Source: Wolbachia endosymbiont of Meromenopon meropis
GTDB lineage: Bacteria; Pseudomonadota; Alphaproteobacteria; Rickettsiales; Anaplasmataceae
DNA length: 64,000 bases
Assembly (NCBI GenBank): GCA_029784595.1
Contig: JAJETZ010000002.1
Location: 141,491-205,490 of the forward strand
Reading direction: 5' to 3'
Positions 44,386 to 55,703 of this stretch are shown one piece after another (position 1 is the stretch's first letter; every line of letters begins with the position of its first letter). The notes under the pieces were generated by a model. The model was not told the DNA's origin. It worked only from the letters and a program-made list of their open reading frames with translations, and did no database searches. The position numbers were made by a program, and so were the translations under genes.

Positions 44386-44466
44386 ATATCGTACAGAGTT
44401 ATGATATTAGCTCATTTTAGCACAAAAATAACTATAATGCTTCTGAGAATTCTTCTCTGTATCTAT

Positions 44467-45810
44467 CTACTCCACTAAATGGATACTATCAATATAATTG
44501 AATAGAACTTTTTTAATCATTTCGAAATCTTTTAGTGTTTCTCCCTCGCATCTTGCTGTAATACAATTTTGTGTATTTGACGCTCTAAGAAGCCACCAAC
44601 TTTTGTTATCTCCATTTGTTACTTTAATACCATCCATTTCAGAAAATAAAATATTTTGTTGTTCTAATGTTTTTTTTATTGATTCAATTATTTTAAATTT
44701 TTTCTCATCTTTAACTATAACTTTCATTTCACGTGTGATATATATTTTTGGTAAATCTTCAATCATTCTAAACAGACTTTGTTTTTTTTTGAGCAAAATG
44801 TTAATGGTTTTAATGGCGGAATATAATCCATCATCAAAACCTAGTTCAAAAAAGAAAAAATGTCCACTCAACTCACCAGCAAATTTTGCCTTTTCCTCTA
44901 TCATCTTTTTTTTAATTAATGAATGCCCAGTAGCACATGTAATTACCTTTCCTCCCAATCTTCTGATAAAATCATATACCTTCATACTAATTTTTATATT
45001 AGCGATAACTTTACTTCCCGGATATTCTTCTAATATTTCACGTGCAAAAATCATAAATAGATGATCATTCGAGACAATGTTACCTTTGCCATCAATTAAT
45101 CGCACCCTATCTCCATCGCCATCTAATGCAACACCAAGATCACATTCATTTCTTTTTACAATATCAATCAATTGAGCAAGATTTTCTTCTTCTATTGGAT
45201 CTGGATCGTGTAGTGGAAATGCTCCATCTATAGAACTATTGATCACAATATGTACATGATTTGGCAAAATTTTTCCAAGATATCTTGCAATTCCACTTGC
45301 TGGACTATTGCTAAAGTCCCAGGCTATTTTTAGTTTTTGCGTAAAATTATTTTTAAGTGCAGTCTTCAATATACAAATATACTCACTATATATATTCACG
45401 TTGATTAATTTACCAATTTTTGTATTATTTTTGATAGGATTACTTATAATTTCTTTTATTTCTTGATTTGAGTAAACTCTCTTGCTACTAAAAAATTTAA
45501 ATCCATTGTATTCTCTGGGATTATGCGAAGCAGTAATCATGATCCCAAGATCAATTTCCATAACCTGTGTTGCAGTGTAGAGCATAGGTGAAGAGCACAA
45601 TCCTATTCGGATAATATTCGCTCCAGACAAAATTAAACTTCTGATTAATTCTTTTTCTATGTTTGGCGAATCTATTCTACTATCATATCCTACACAAACA
45701 CTATCCACAGTTTGGCCAAATTTTCTTCCTATCTCGTACACATCACTAATCTGCAGATCTTTTCCTACTATACCTCTAATATCATATTTTTTTATGATAT
45801 GATCGTCCAT
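44467..45810 (-). CDS. Phosphomannomutase / phosphoglucomutase (AlgC-like)
   Basis: Interconverts hexose 1- and 6-phosphates for sugar-nucleotide synthesis. About 447 aa from the ATG at 45810 (a TTG at 45819 would add three residues). Four-domain phosphohexomutase: phosphoserine Ser95 in TASHNPREYNG, magnesium loop DGDGDR at 230-235, sugar-binding GELSGHFFF, and the C-terminal phosphate-binding RASNTQNCITARCEG. It is convergent with prtD. The substrate cannot be settled from sequence. Confidence 0.94.
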   Translation of the reverse strand: MDDHIIKKYDIRGIVGKDLQISDVYEIGRKFGQTVDSVCVGYDSRIDSPNIEKELIRSLILSGANIIRIGLCSSPMLYTATQVMEIDLGIMITASHNPREYNGFKFFSSKRVYSNQEIKEIISNPIKNNTKIGKLINVNIYSEYICILKTALKNNFTQKLKIAWDFSNSPASGIARYLGKILPNHVHIVINSSIDGAFPLHDPDPIEEENLAQLIDIVKRNECDLGVALDGDGDRVRLIDGKGNIVSNDHLFMIFAREILEEYPGSKVIANIKISMKVYDFIRRLGGKVITCATGHSLIKKKMIEEKAKFAGELSGHFFFFELGFDDGLYSAIKTINILLKKKQSLFRMIEDLPKIYITREMKVIVKDEKKFKIIESIKKTLEQQNILFSEMDGIKVTNGDNKSWWLLRASNTQNCITARCEGETLKDFEMIKKVLFNYIDSIHLVE

Positions 45811-47550
45811 GCCATGCAATTCACTAAAGTGAATACTTTACAAAATTAAAAATAAATATTCAAGCTTATTTATATAATTAATTGATTCTTAAGAAGAAAA
45901 GTGAATATTTATAACAAAATATTAACTTAATTAATAATTAAGAATAAAAAGTATATTCGCAATATTTAATTTAAAAATCTTAAATTAGATAAACTAAAAA
46001 ATAATTAAATAAATCTGAAAGATCAGGGAGGTTTATTATCTATAGATAAGAAAATAAACATTTAAAGCTAGTCAAACGAAAATAAAAGATTTGTTAATTG
46101 AAAATTTTTTCTTTAATTAGGAGAACCAAGAAAGATATTAATAATAAGAAACGAATTAAAGATTCTAAGATCAATGATTTAAAAAGTCAAATGAAAAGCA
46201 TTAAAAACTAACATCAAGAAAAATGAAAATTTTGAAATAAAGTTCAATCAAAATATGATTGAAGAAAAGTAACATTAAAGAGAAAAATAATTGGCTAAAA
46301 AAAAATTAAATAGTTAAGAATACTTCGATTAGATAATGAGTGAATTAAAATAAAAATAAAATTTAAGATAAGTAATGAGATTATCAATCTCAAGTGAAAG
46401 TTAAAGAAACAAAATTCAATAAATATATTGAATCAAAAAATCATAAAAAATTGAAGAAAATTTAAATTAAATTAAAAATGCTGTAAAAAAATACAAAAGT
46501 AAAAAGCGATATAGAAAAATACAAAAAGAGATTCAAAAAATAATTCTAAAATCAACTAATAATGTATTTTAGAAAAAATTAACTGATATAAAAATAACAA
46601 AACATCGAAATGGAGAGAAAAAAAATTGCAATGCAAATAAATATTCATCACTAGCACCGTCAAAGAGATTATCAAGAGTGAAGAAAATTTATAAGAACCA
46701 AATTCTAACAATTCCAACTATTTCGATATTTAAATAAAGATACCTTTAATAAAAGTTAAAATGTATTGCGTATAAGATTTAAAATTATTTCATTAAAAAG
46801 TTATCAGATATAAAAATTCATCATTGATAATTTAAAAAGTATTAGAGTAAATTATATATAGAATAAAAAGTTTAATTTGATTGTTATAATCTCTTCTAAT
46901 GAAGAGTATCTAGTATCTTCTTCACGAAGTTTTAAATAGTAAAAATTGCATGTTTTTAGCCTTCAATTCTTTCTCATTATTATAGTATAAAAACATTTTT
47001 ACATTATAATTTCGTGCAATCAGATTGATTTTTTTTACTTGAAGCTTTTGTATTTCTTAAAAAACTTTGTGTCATTCATTGCATTATATATGCATTTGAA
47101 CGCAGTTATTCTTTACTTTACAAAAAAAGAGAAAGAAAACAACATCTACAACAAACGCCCGGTAAATCACTTTCTTAACCCCGCACTTACTGCTAATGCT
47201 TTTCATATTTTATATTCTCTAAATTCATATATATTATGATTCTATTCATTCTAAATTTTAGTTAGATCATCATCTATTTTAATGATTAAACATTTCTTCA
47301 TGATCATGAAACTTAATCAAATATTCTCATATTTCTTATTATTTAAATAGTATATCTATTATTATAATAATAAATTAATGATTTAATATACATCTCAACT
47401 ATTTTTAGTCAAAATTTTCTGTTTTGTAGATATGGTATAGATCAAGTCCATTACTCTAATTTTACGTAATTTATGTAAGATTTTTTATTAAAACGATTAT
47501 CAATATTCCTCGCATATTAATGTACAGGTATAAATCTCATTTTATCTTAA
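45811..47550. other. Gene desert between the phosphohexomutase and ispDF, about 1.7 kb
   Basis: No gene supported. From about 45.9 to 46.85 kb the plus strand is strikingly purine-rich (A and G), unlike the T-rich deserts elsewhere. A locally GC-richer patch (CAACAAACGCCCGGTAAATC...CCCCGCAC, about 47148-47187) falls in short unsupported frames on both strands. Confidence 0.55.
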
Positions 47551-48891
47551 CTATATTAGTGTACAACTTTTATATAGTAATACAGAAGCATGTGCTGCTA
47601 TTGCTTCATTTCTGCCAATAGAGCCTAATTTTTCCGCTGTAGTTGCTTTGATATTTATGAGCTCGCTATCAATTTTTAATATTTTTGATATAGACTTCTT
47701 CATTTCTGCTTTATAAGGCGATATTTTAAGCTCTTCACAAATTATAGTAATATCTATATTGGATACACAGTATCCTCTTTCCTTTACTTGCGTATTAGCA
47801 AAGTTGAGAAAACAGGATGAATCATAACCACTCCACTGAGCAGAATTGGATGGAAAATATTCTCCTACGTCGCCACATCCAAGCGCTCCCAACATTGCAT
47901 CAACAATTGCATGTATTACAACATCACCATCCGAATGTGCCTCTATTAACATATTATGATCAATTTTTATACCACAAATTTTTATAAAGTTTTTAATTTT
48001 ATTTTTAGTTTCAACCAATCTATGTATATCATAACCAGTACCAATGCGATATCTTGATTCTTCAAGAAGAAGCTTTGCCATATTAACGTCCTCTTTCGTG
48101 GTTAACTTAAAATTGCTTTTTTCACCCTTAATAATCGCAACATGTTTTTTACGCTCTACCATTAACGATGACTCATCAGTAAACTCTTTGATTGATTGTT
48201 GGCACGACAATATTTCTTTAAAATTGAAAATTTGAGGAGTTTGTATTGCTCTGAGTTTCTCCCTTGAAATCGTAGATTCAATAAAATTATCATTTTGTAA
48301 TGACACTGTATCTTCAACTTCTATTGCTGGCACTACTCCTGCATATTGACCATCAATTATAGATTGAATCAGATTATCTATTAAAATATTTGATACAAAA
48401 GGCCTACAAGCATCATGTATGATAACAAAATCTGGATTAACTTTTTGCAAGCTTTCAAGTCCAGACTTAACTGAATCTTGTCTACTTTTACCTCCGTATA
48501 TTGGATTGAGCAGTTTAGCATTTACACTCTCTTTTATACAATCACGAGACATCGATGTCCATTCTTCTTTTCTTATGAATTTTCCTTTTACATTCTTCTG
48601 AGATACGCTCTCTGCTGATTTCTTACTTAAATCACACTTGCGTAAGAAGCATGTTACACATTTATATAAATGTTCATAAAAATTTTGATGATCTTTATTA
48701 ATTACTACTCTTACATAATTTATATATTGATTGGTTAAGAGTTTTTTAATTGCATAAAATAAAACTGGTTTACCTAATAATTTTATATACTGCTTAGGAA
48801 GAATTTCACCACCACATCTACTACCTACTCCAGCTGCAATTATTAATGCTGCTATTTTGTATTGCTTAGATCTGTTAGTATACACGCTCAT
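47551..48891 (-). CDS. ispDF: Fused IspD-IspF (MEP cytidylyltransferase / ME-cPP synthase)
   Basis: Bifunctional enzyme for two non-consecutive steps of MEP isoprenoid synthesis. 446 aa. IspD half: ALIIAAGVGSRCGGEILPKQY at about 15-35 and HDACRPFVS. IspF half from Arg282: GTGYDIHRL, EAHSDGDVVIHAI (metal-binding Asp/His), and ATTAEKLGSIGRNEAIAA. The fusion is common in alphaproteobacteria. Residues about 80-126 are an extra, Lys/Ser-rich segment between NFYEHLYK and LLNPIYGGKSRQDS that ordinary IspD lacks. GAGAG precedes the ATG at 48891. Rickettsia lacks this pathway, so the gene helps place the organism. Confidence 0.95.
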   Translation of the reverse strand: MSVYTNRSKQYKIAALIIAAGVGSRCGGEILPKQYIKLLGKPVLFYAIKKLLTNQYINYVRVVINKDHQNFYEHLYKCVTCFLRKCDLSKKSAESVSQKNVKGKFIRKEEWTSMSRDCIKESVNAKLLNPIYGGKSRQDSVKSGLESLQKVNPDFVIIHDACRPFVSNILIDNLIQSIIDGQYAGVVPAIEVEDTVSLQNDNFIESTISREKLRAIQTPQIFNFKEILSCQQSIKEFTDESSLMVERKKHVAIIKGEKSNFKLTTKEDVNMAKLLLEESRYRIGTGYDIHRLVETKNKIKNFIKICGIKIDHNMLIEAHSDGDVVIHAIVDAMLGALGCGDVGEYFPSNSAQWSGYDSSCFLNFANTQVKERGYCVSNIDITIICEELKISPYKAEMKKSISKILKIDSELINIKATTAEKLGSIGRNEAIAAHASVLLYKSCTLI

Positions 48892-50098
48892 TATCTCTCA
48901 GTCTAAGCATATGATATCAGTTTATTTAAAGTTTCAAAAAAAAAGATTAATAAGTTTTAGAAAACAATATTTCTAACCTAGAATGCTATTTTTAGCATTG
49001 AATATTTGAGCATCTACTAGATAAGAAAAAGTAAAAGAAATTTAATTAACTAGTTAAATATTTATATATTCTACTTTTAAGTTTTTTACTGTGCATTAAA
49101 TCTTGAATTTATTATCCTCATAAAACAATTTAACAAAATTAACTCTAAGAATTTAAGTAAAACTTATACGCACACAATATTTTTATCAACAAAAATATTT
49201 TATAAAAAGTTTATATAAAGATACTAAAGTAAGTGCAAAATCAAGTATAAGATCGTAAATATATTAAACTTTTCATGTTTAATTTTTTTAATTAAATTTA
49301 AAAAAAATAGTAACTCTAATATTGATAAATAAAAATTTATAGAAAGCTGTATCAAGTGATTTTCTATTTTTCAATCCCCAATACTTTTTACTACTATTTT
49401 CTTGTTCTTTGAATGAGTTAAGAATAAGAATTAGTATCAATTTTATCTATACTTGATGGTGATAGATCATATGACTATAGCTTTTGTGTTTAGCGTAATC
49501 TAACTACTACCTACTTACTTAAAAGTACTTTAACTACTTAAGCTAAAGTTACATATTTTTTCTTTTACATTCTCATTTTTGAACGTACAAGTTATCCTAC
49601 TTCGTCTTTCGCGCTTCAATGAAAATATCTCTACCCTTATAACTTTATATATGTTTAATATATACTTTCTACTTTTATGCAAACTATTACTTGTACTTTT
49701 TATTTTTCTAATAAAGAGCCTTTGCCAAAAAAAATCTCTCAGAATTGAATCTTGATTTCAAAAATTCTTTTTAGTTTCAGGAGCTGTTGTTCTCTTTCTC
49801 CAAAAGAGATAAACTAATAATCTTACAAAATATTCTTATTATCGTTAAAATTCGAAAATTTTTCTTGCCACTAAACTATTTAGTTAATTCATTTAATGAT
49901 GTCGCGCAAATAGATGTAACTTAATTTAAGTTAAACTCAATTAAATTTTATTTATTTTTCATATAGTACTTAAATTACTATCTCATAGTAATAATCAATC
50001 GTAGAATTAATTGTAGGATAAAAATATTAAAAACGATTGTAAATTTTATTGATAAAAAATACAATATAACCTATATATTATAGTGTTGTCATCTATAA
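48892..50098. other. Noncoding stretch between divergent ispDF and asd, about 1.2 kb
   Basis: AT-rich, no gene, remnant or notable hairpin recognised. It must hold the promoters of both divergent genes. Confidence 0.55.
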
Positions 50099-51124
50099 AT
50101 GAGATACAAAATTGTCGTTGTTGGAGCAACTGGAAGAGTAGGGCGCGAGGTACTGAACATACTCGCAGAGTTTCAAAACGAAAAAAAAATTCTGATAGAT
50201 TCTATTACAGCTCTTGCTTCAAAAAAATCAAATAAAAAGAAGATAAGTTTTGGAGATAAAGAACTAACTGTATTGTGTCTTGAAGATTACGATTTTACTA
50301 AAAATAATGTAGCAATTTTCTGTGCTGGTGCTTTTATTTCTGAAAAATATGTACCAATTGCAGCTAAAGCCGGATGTGTTGTAATAGATAACAGTTTTTG
50401 TTTTAGAATGAAGGAAGGCGTACCATTAATCATTCCAGAAATTAATAAAGAAAAGATCATGGAATATAAGAACCATAACATAATATCCAATCCAAACTGT
50501 ACCATAATACAAATGTTGGTAGTACTTCACCTATTACATCGAAAAGCAAAAATAAAAAGAATTGTTGCTTCAACTTATCAATCAACTTCTGGAGCAGGCA
50601 AAGCTGCAATGGATGAACTTTATCATCAAACAAAAAAGATCTTTATGAATGAAGTTAAAAAACCCGAAATATTTCCCAAACAAATAGCGTTTAACTGCAT
50701 TCCACACATAGGAGAATTCATGGAAGATGGTTCAACAGAAGAAGAATGTAAAATGCAGGAAGAAACAGCAAAAATTTTAGGAGAAAAAATAAAAGTTACT
50801 GCAACTTGCGTTAGAGTACCAGTTTTTATTGGTCACGCCATGGCAGTGAATATAGAGTTTCATCAATCTATAACTGAAAAACAAGCTCGTAAAATATTAA
50901 ATGAATCTGAAGATAGTGGAATTTTAGTGTATGATAGACGCGAAAATGACGAGTATGCAACTCAAATTGACGTTGTGCAAGAAGATGCTGTGTATGTATC
51001 ACGTATTAGAAAAGATAATACAATTAAATACGGATTGAATATGTGGATAGTAAGTGACAATCTGCGTAAAGGTGCAGCATTAAATATGGTCCAAATTCTG
51101 GAAATTTTAAGTAAAAGAGTATAG
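50099..51124 (+). CDS. asd: Aspartate-semialdehyde dehydrogenase
   Basis: NADPH-dependent reduction of aspartyl phosphate to aspartate semialdehyde, the entry to lysine/diaminopimelate synthesis. 341 aa. Rossmann motif VVGATGRVGREVL at about 7-19, catalytic Cys134 in SNPNCTIIQML, STYQSTSGAGKAA, and substrate-binding Arg/His in RVPVFIGHAMAVN. The downstream GCGTA-N5-TACGC (51124-51138) is a short hairpin right after the stop. In Rickettsiales its retention is usually tied to diaminopimelate for peptidoglycan. Confidence 0.96.
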   Translation: MRYKIVVVGATGRVGREVLNILAEFQNEKKILIDSITALASKKSNKKKISFGDKELTVLCLEDYDFTKNNVAIFCAGAFISEKYVPIAAKAGCVVIDNSFCFRMKEGVPLIIPEINKEKIMEYKNHNIISNPNCTIIQMLVVLHLLHRKAKIKRIVASTYQSTSGAGKAAMDELYHQTKKIFMNEVKKPEIFPKQIAFNCIPHIGEFMEDGSTEEECKMQEETAKILGEKIKVTATCVRVPVFIGHAMAVNIEFHQSITEKQARKILNESEDSGILVYDRRENDEYATQIDVVQEDAVYVSRIRKDNTIKYGLNMWIVSDNLRKGAALNMVQILEILSKRV

Positions 51125-52822
51125 CGTAATTCCTACGCATCACAACACAACTAATCGAATGTTATAAATACATGATTTTTTTAAAATTAAAAATGATAAT
51201 AAAGCAGAAGTTATTTTTAATTGCTTATTACTAAGGCGTGATTAGTCTCAATACTTTGATAAAATATATAAAATATTCTTTATATTTTTTCTGCACGTTT
51301 GAAATGTAGTATATCTTATATTCATTAGTTAAAAACTTTAGATGCTATTATTTTTTTTCTTTAATCTTATCTTTGAACATATATATCAATTTCATTAAAA
51401 TTAGTATTTCTATAATATTCAAATTTTGAGCTAAAGCATGCTATCTCCTAGGCATTTTAATAAAAATACTATCTTAAGAGTAGTATAAAAGTAGCTTATT
51501 ATATACTATTTATGTTTTTTAGTTTCGTATGGGATATATTCTTTTTTTTGACTAATTATTTGAGGAATGCCTGTTCTTCACACAAGAATGTTGATAATAG
51601 AGTAAAAAAACTTGCTGCTCATCTCTTGCGATATTAGTTAAGTTTTCGTACTTTGTTTTTTTGATTTTTTATAAAATTTTTCGTTTTATTCAAAACGTTA
51701 GTTTAATATACTTGTGGTTGTTATTCGCAAATATTACAGACATCTACAAAAGTAGAAGGTACTGATATTTTCATCGAAATCATAAATTGTGTCTAGCGGT
51801 TGTCATGAAAGATGTGCTTTCGATCTTTAAATAAATTTTATTAATGTTAAATTGATACGTAATTTACGTAAGTAAAAGTAATATTTTGTTAATTTCGCAA
51901 AATTTTGTTTCATAAAAAATGCAAAAAGCAATGAATTTAATTCAAAATTAAAAAAACTTATTGAAAAGTATTTGTTTTTTTTAAATTTAAGAAAAACTCT
52001 AGAAAACTAAATCAAATTTTTTAATTTTTCTATTTGATGTTATTTTGCTACATAACAAATAGTATATAACTATGTTTCAGTTTGTATAAGTAAAAATTTC
52101 AGAAATTTTTCCAAAAAAGAATATATATTCTATATTCTGCATAGAATAGAAATCTGAATAATGAAAATTATTCGCTGTACTTTTTTATTAATTCGATATC
52201 AAATCTTGTTCAAGATAAAAAATAAAATAACTTTAATACTTTTTCCTATTAGGAGGTTAGCAGAGATTACCCATAAAAGCTTTTTCTGATTAAATGTAGT
52301 CTTTTATTTAACTCTTTTTTGTAAATTATTTCAATAAAGTTAATAACTTTGATTATTTAGATAATTAGAGCTATCAAAACATGATTTTGTATTGAGTATT
52401 TAAAATAAACTCATTTATCTCAGTACATTCAGAGAATTTCATAGAAAAATTATATCTCCTATCAATTCAATAAAGAAGAGATCGAATAAACTTGTTATAG
52501 AACACATATTTATAAAATCTTTTTAATACATAGACGTATAATAACAAGAAATACCCTCCTTAAAATTGGAAATGTACACAAATCTTTTATTCATTATTAT
52601 TCGTACACGGTTCAATCTCGATTACTTTTCATTGCCTATAAAGTACTAACAGATATACTTTGAACTTTATCCTTAGTTGAAAATAACCTATTCCACACCA
52701 TAAAATGGGATGTAAAAATTTTTAATTATATATAAATCGATATTTCTTTGTGATATTATACAATCGTTTTACAGCACTTTTACCAAAGTTTTAAATTTTT
52801 CTAATTTTATTCATTGAAATAA
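51125..52822. other. Gene desert between convergent asd and tyrS, about 1.7 kb
   Basis: No gene or remnant recognised on either strand; T-rich on the plus strand to about 51.9 kb. A patch CCTATTAGGAGGTTAGCAGAG near 52244-52265 is locally G-rich but opens no reading frame of note. Confidence 0.55.
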
Positions 52823-54076
52823 TTAACGTATTGTAATTTTTACATGACGCTTTTTTCCAGCTGACAACTTTATAAATGATTTATCTTTAAAATTTTCAGA
52901 ATCTATTACGCAGTCAACATCATTTATAGTACGACCATTAATTTTACATCCATTTCCATGTATTAAACGTCTTGCGGCATTCTTTGAAGATTCAAGACTT
53001 GTATTTTGTAGCAAATCTACTAGTAGTATACCACTTACAACCTGTTCTTTCGTTACAAAGTATTCAGGAAGAAATGAACTGTTTTTTTCATCTTCAAAAG
53101 CAGAAAATGCTGTATATTGAGCAAGTTCTGCTTCTTTTTCACCATGACATATTTTTGTTACTTCCGTTGCTAAAATCTTTTTAGCTTCATTTATTTCTTT
53201 GTCTTTTAAAGACTCTAGTTTTTCAATTTCATCTATTGATAACTCAGTGAGTAATCTTAAAAAATACCCAACATCCCGATCATTAATATTACGAAAATAT
53301 TGCCAGTAATCATAAGGATTTAGCATATCACTACTTAGCCATATTTTTTTACTTTCAGTCTTGCCCATTTTTTTTCCCTGCGCATTCAATAAAAGCGGTG
53401 TAGTAATACCAAATAATTCAGGTAAATTCAATTTTTTGCCAAGCTCAATTCCATTTACTATGTTCCCCCATTGATCTGATCCGCCTATTTGTAAACGACA
53501 ATTATATTTTTTATTCAGTTCAACAAAATCATAAGCCTGCAATAATAAATAGTTAAATTCAAGAAAACTTAAATTTTGTTTTTTATCTAGCTTAATTTTC
53601 ACACTGTCAAAATTTAACATACGATTTACAGAAAAATGTACTCCTATATCACGTAAAAAATCTATATATTTTATATCAAGTAACCAATCTGCGTTATTTA
53701 CTAGGATAGCACCAGTTTTTCCATCGTCGAAAGATATCATTTTCTCGAGTGTTTTTTTTATACCTAACGTATTCTGATTAATATCTTCTATAGTTAAAAA
53801 ATTTCTTGCCTTATCTTTACCAGATGGATCTCCAACTCTAGTCGTTCCACCTCCAAGTAGAATTATTGGTTTATAACCAAATTTTTGTAGATGACGAAAT
53901 ATCATGATATGCATAAGATGACCAATATGAAGATTCGGAGCAGTACAATCAAATCCAATATATGCAGTAATATAATTGTTCTGTGACAATAAATGGTCTA
54001 ATCCTTTGATATTTGTACATTGATACAAATGTCCTCTTTCTTGAATAAAATTCAAAAATTCAGATTTGTACTTCAT
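52823..54076 (-). CDS. tyrS: Tyrosyl-tRNA synthetase
   Basis: Charges tRNA-Tyr. 417 aa. Class I signature HIGH as NLHIGHLM (His50 to His53), the KMSKS loop as KMGKT (236-240), tyrosine-binding LLQAYDFVEL and GGSDQWGNI, and a C-terminal S4 RNA-binding domain (from about 350: AARRLIHGNGCKINGR). Followed upstream by rsfS 60 bp away on the same strand. Confidence 0.97.
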   Translation of the reverse strand: MKYKSEFLNFIQERGHLYQCTNIKGLDHLLSQNNYITAYIGFDCTAPNLHIGHLMHIMIFRHLQKFGYKPIILLGGGTTRVGDPSGKDKARNFLTIEDINQNTLGIKKTLEKMISFDDGKTGAILVNNADWLLDIKYIDFLRDIGVHFSVNRMLNFDSVKIKLDKKQNLSFLEFNYLLLQAYDFVELNKKYNCRLQIGGSDQWGNIVNGIELGKKLNLPELFGITTPLLLNAQGKKMGKTESKKIWLSSDMLNPYDYWQYFRNINDRDVGYFLRLLTELSIDEIEKLESLKDKEINEAKKILATEVTKICHGEKEAELAQYTAFSAFEDEKNSSFLPEYFVTKEQVVSGILLVDLLQNTSLESSKNAARRLIHGNGCKINGRTINDVDCVIDSENFKDKSFIKLSAGKKRHVKITIR

Positions 54077-54136
54077 GGTTTTGCTTTTATGAATTTAATT
54101 CACCTTAAATTTACAAGTTTTACAAATTAAATAAAG

Positions 54137-54466
54137 TCAATTCCACAGTTCTTCTATTTTATAATACTCTCTTACTTCAGGTTTAAATATATGAATCATT
54201 ATATCATGAAAATTCATAATTACCCAATTTCCTTCATTAATACCTTCTACATCTATTTTATCATATTGTTTTAAATTATTTATCAAATACTCAGCTAAAG
54301 CTTTTACGTGACGTTTCGAATCACCAGATGCAACAATCATATATTTTGCAATTAAAGTTTTATTCTGCACGTCTAAAATTACTATATTACGACCCTTATT
54401 TTGATCTATGATGGTTACAATCATATCTTTCATTAATTCTATATCACTGGATATAATAGCGATCAT
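54137..54466 (-). CDS. rsfS: Ribosomal silencing factor RsfS
   Basis: Binds ribosomal protein uL14 and blocks subunit joining in poor growth conditions. 109 aa from the ATG at 54466; a later ATG at 54433 and a TTG at 54484 are alternatives. Motifs: ILDVQNKTLIAKYMIVASGDSKRHVKALAEYL and the C-terminal NWVIMNFHDIMIHIF, which are the family core (Iojap). It lies 60 bp upstream of tyrS on the same strand. Confidence 0.94.
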   Translation of the reverse strand: MIAIISSDIELMKDMIVTIIDQNKGRNIVILDVQNKTLIAKYMIVASGDSKRHVKALAEYLINNLKQYDKIDVEGINEGNWVIMNFHDIMIHIFKPEVREYYKIEELWN

Positions 54467-54484
54467 CTTTAAATTATATAACAA

Positions 54485-55703
54485 TTTTACCTAAACTAAA
54501 CTTAAAACTTTTAAATATGAAATGTTTTTTTAAAAATTAATGTTTATATACTTAAGGCATAATTAATTTTTAAAATAAATAAATCGTTTGCACATAACAC
54601 AAGCATTTATGTTCAACAGCAGAGAATTTACATTTAAAAACTCTCTTACCTACTTAATCAACTTTTTAATAATTTCAAATTTAATTGTTGAATAAGAAAA
54701 CTTCAAGTGAAATCAATGATTCACTTATAGAAGTGAGATAGTTAATAATTTACTTAAAAATATTATACCTAGTATTGGGCGGATTACCAAATACTATAAA
54801 GCTCTAGATAATTCATCTGTAAAATCTTTCTATCATAGAAAAATGCGCCAATGATACTAGACTAGATTTTAGAAAGAAACCATTTTGATAAATGAAGATT
54901 TTGTAATTAAAGTACATTTATACTATTTAAAAGATAGATTTAGATAAAAAATTAACGTAGAAAATTCTTTCTCTGTTATCTTTAATAAGTTAGAATAAAC
55001 GAATAACTAATAAAAGCTTTTTTAAGTTACATTGAATAATGACACTAATTCTTAATTTTTCACAAGAATGACTTTAAAAAAAATAAAAAAATATTTGAGT
55101 TTTAAAGAAATTCATTTGAAAAGTAGCAGTTTAAACTTTAGCATAAAATATAAAAAGAACTGTTGAGAATAATAATAATAAAAAATTAATTAATTTTTTT
55201 AATATTTTTTTTTTGAACATGTTAATTATTAAGATTAAAAATAAATATTATATTTGCTTTTAATATAATGTTGTTGAACAAAACAAGTATAAGTTTTTTA
55301 AAAGTATTTTGATAGTAACTTTATTTGCAAATACTTACTAGTATAAATTAATACTGATGAAAAATTGAAAAATCAATAGTATATCGGATGAGTTGTTAGA
55401 AAAAGTGACATCTATAAATAAAGATTTTAATTAAAAGCAAAGATTAAATACATTTACTTATCTAAAAAATTATTTAATTCATTGAGTAAGGAGAAGATAT
55501 TTTAGTAAAATTTCACAAAAAAAATAAAAATATTCTTATTAATAATATTAATTGCTTAAAACTCAAAGAATCATATTGCATATTACAATTAATTTAATCA
55601 AAATATATTGTTTTCTCATAAAAAGGAAAGTTTATAGAACTGTAGGATTTTTCTTTATTGAATAGGGACTTTTTGTTTCCTGAATAGAAATTATATCAAA
55701 TAT
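54485..55703. other. Noncoding stretch between divergent rsfS and tatD, about 1.2 kb
   Basis: No gene recognised. A short open stretch near 54768-54855 (reading PSIGRITKYYKALDNSSVKS) is slightly more code-like than its surroundings but has no start, ribosome site or relative I know. Confidence 0.5.

Noticed and set aside
47039..47239. 66-codon plus-strand frame near ispDF
   Set aside because: TTG start without ribosome site; a competing 40-codon frame exists on the other strand; no relative known.
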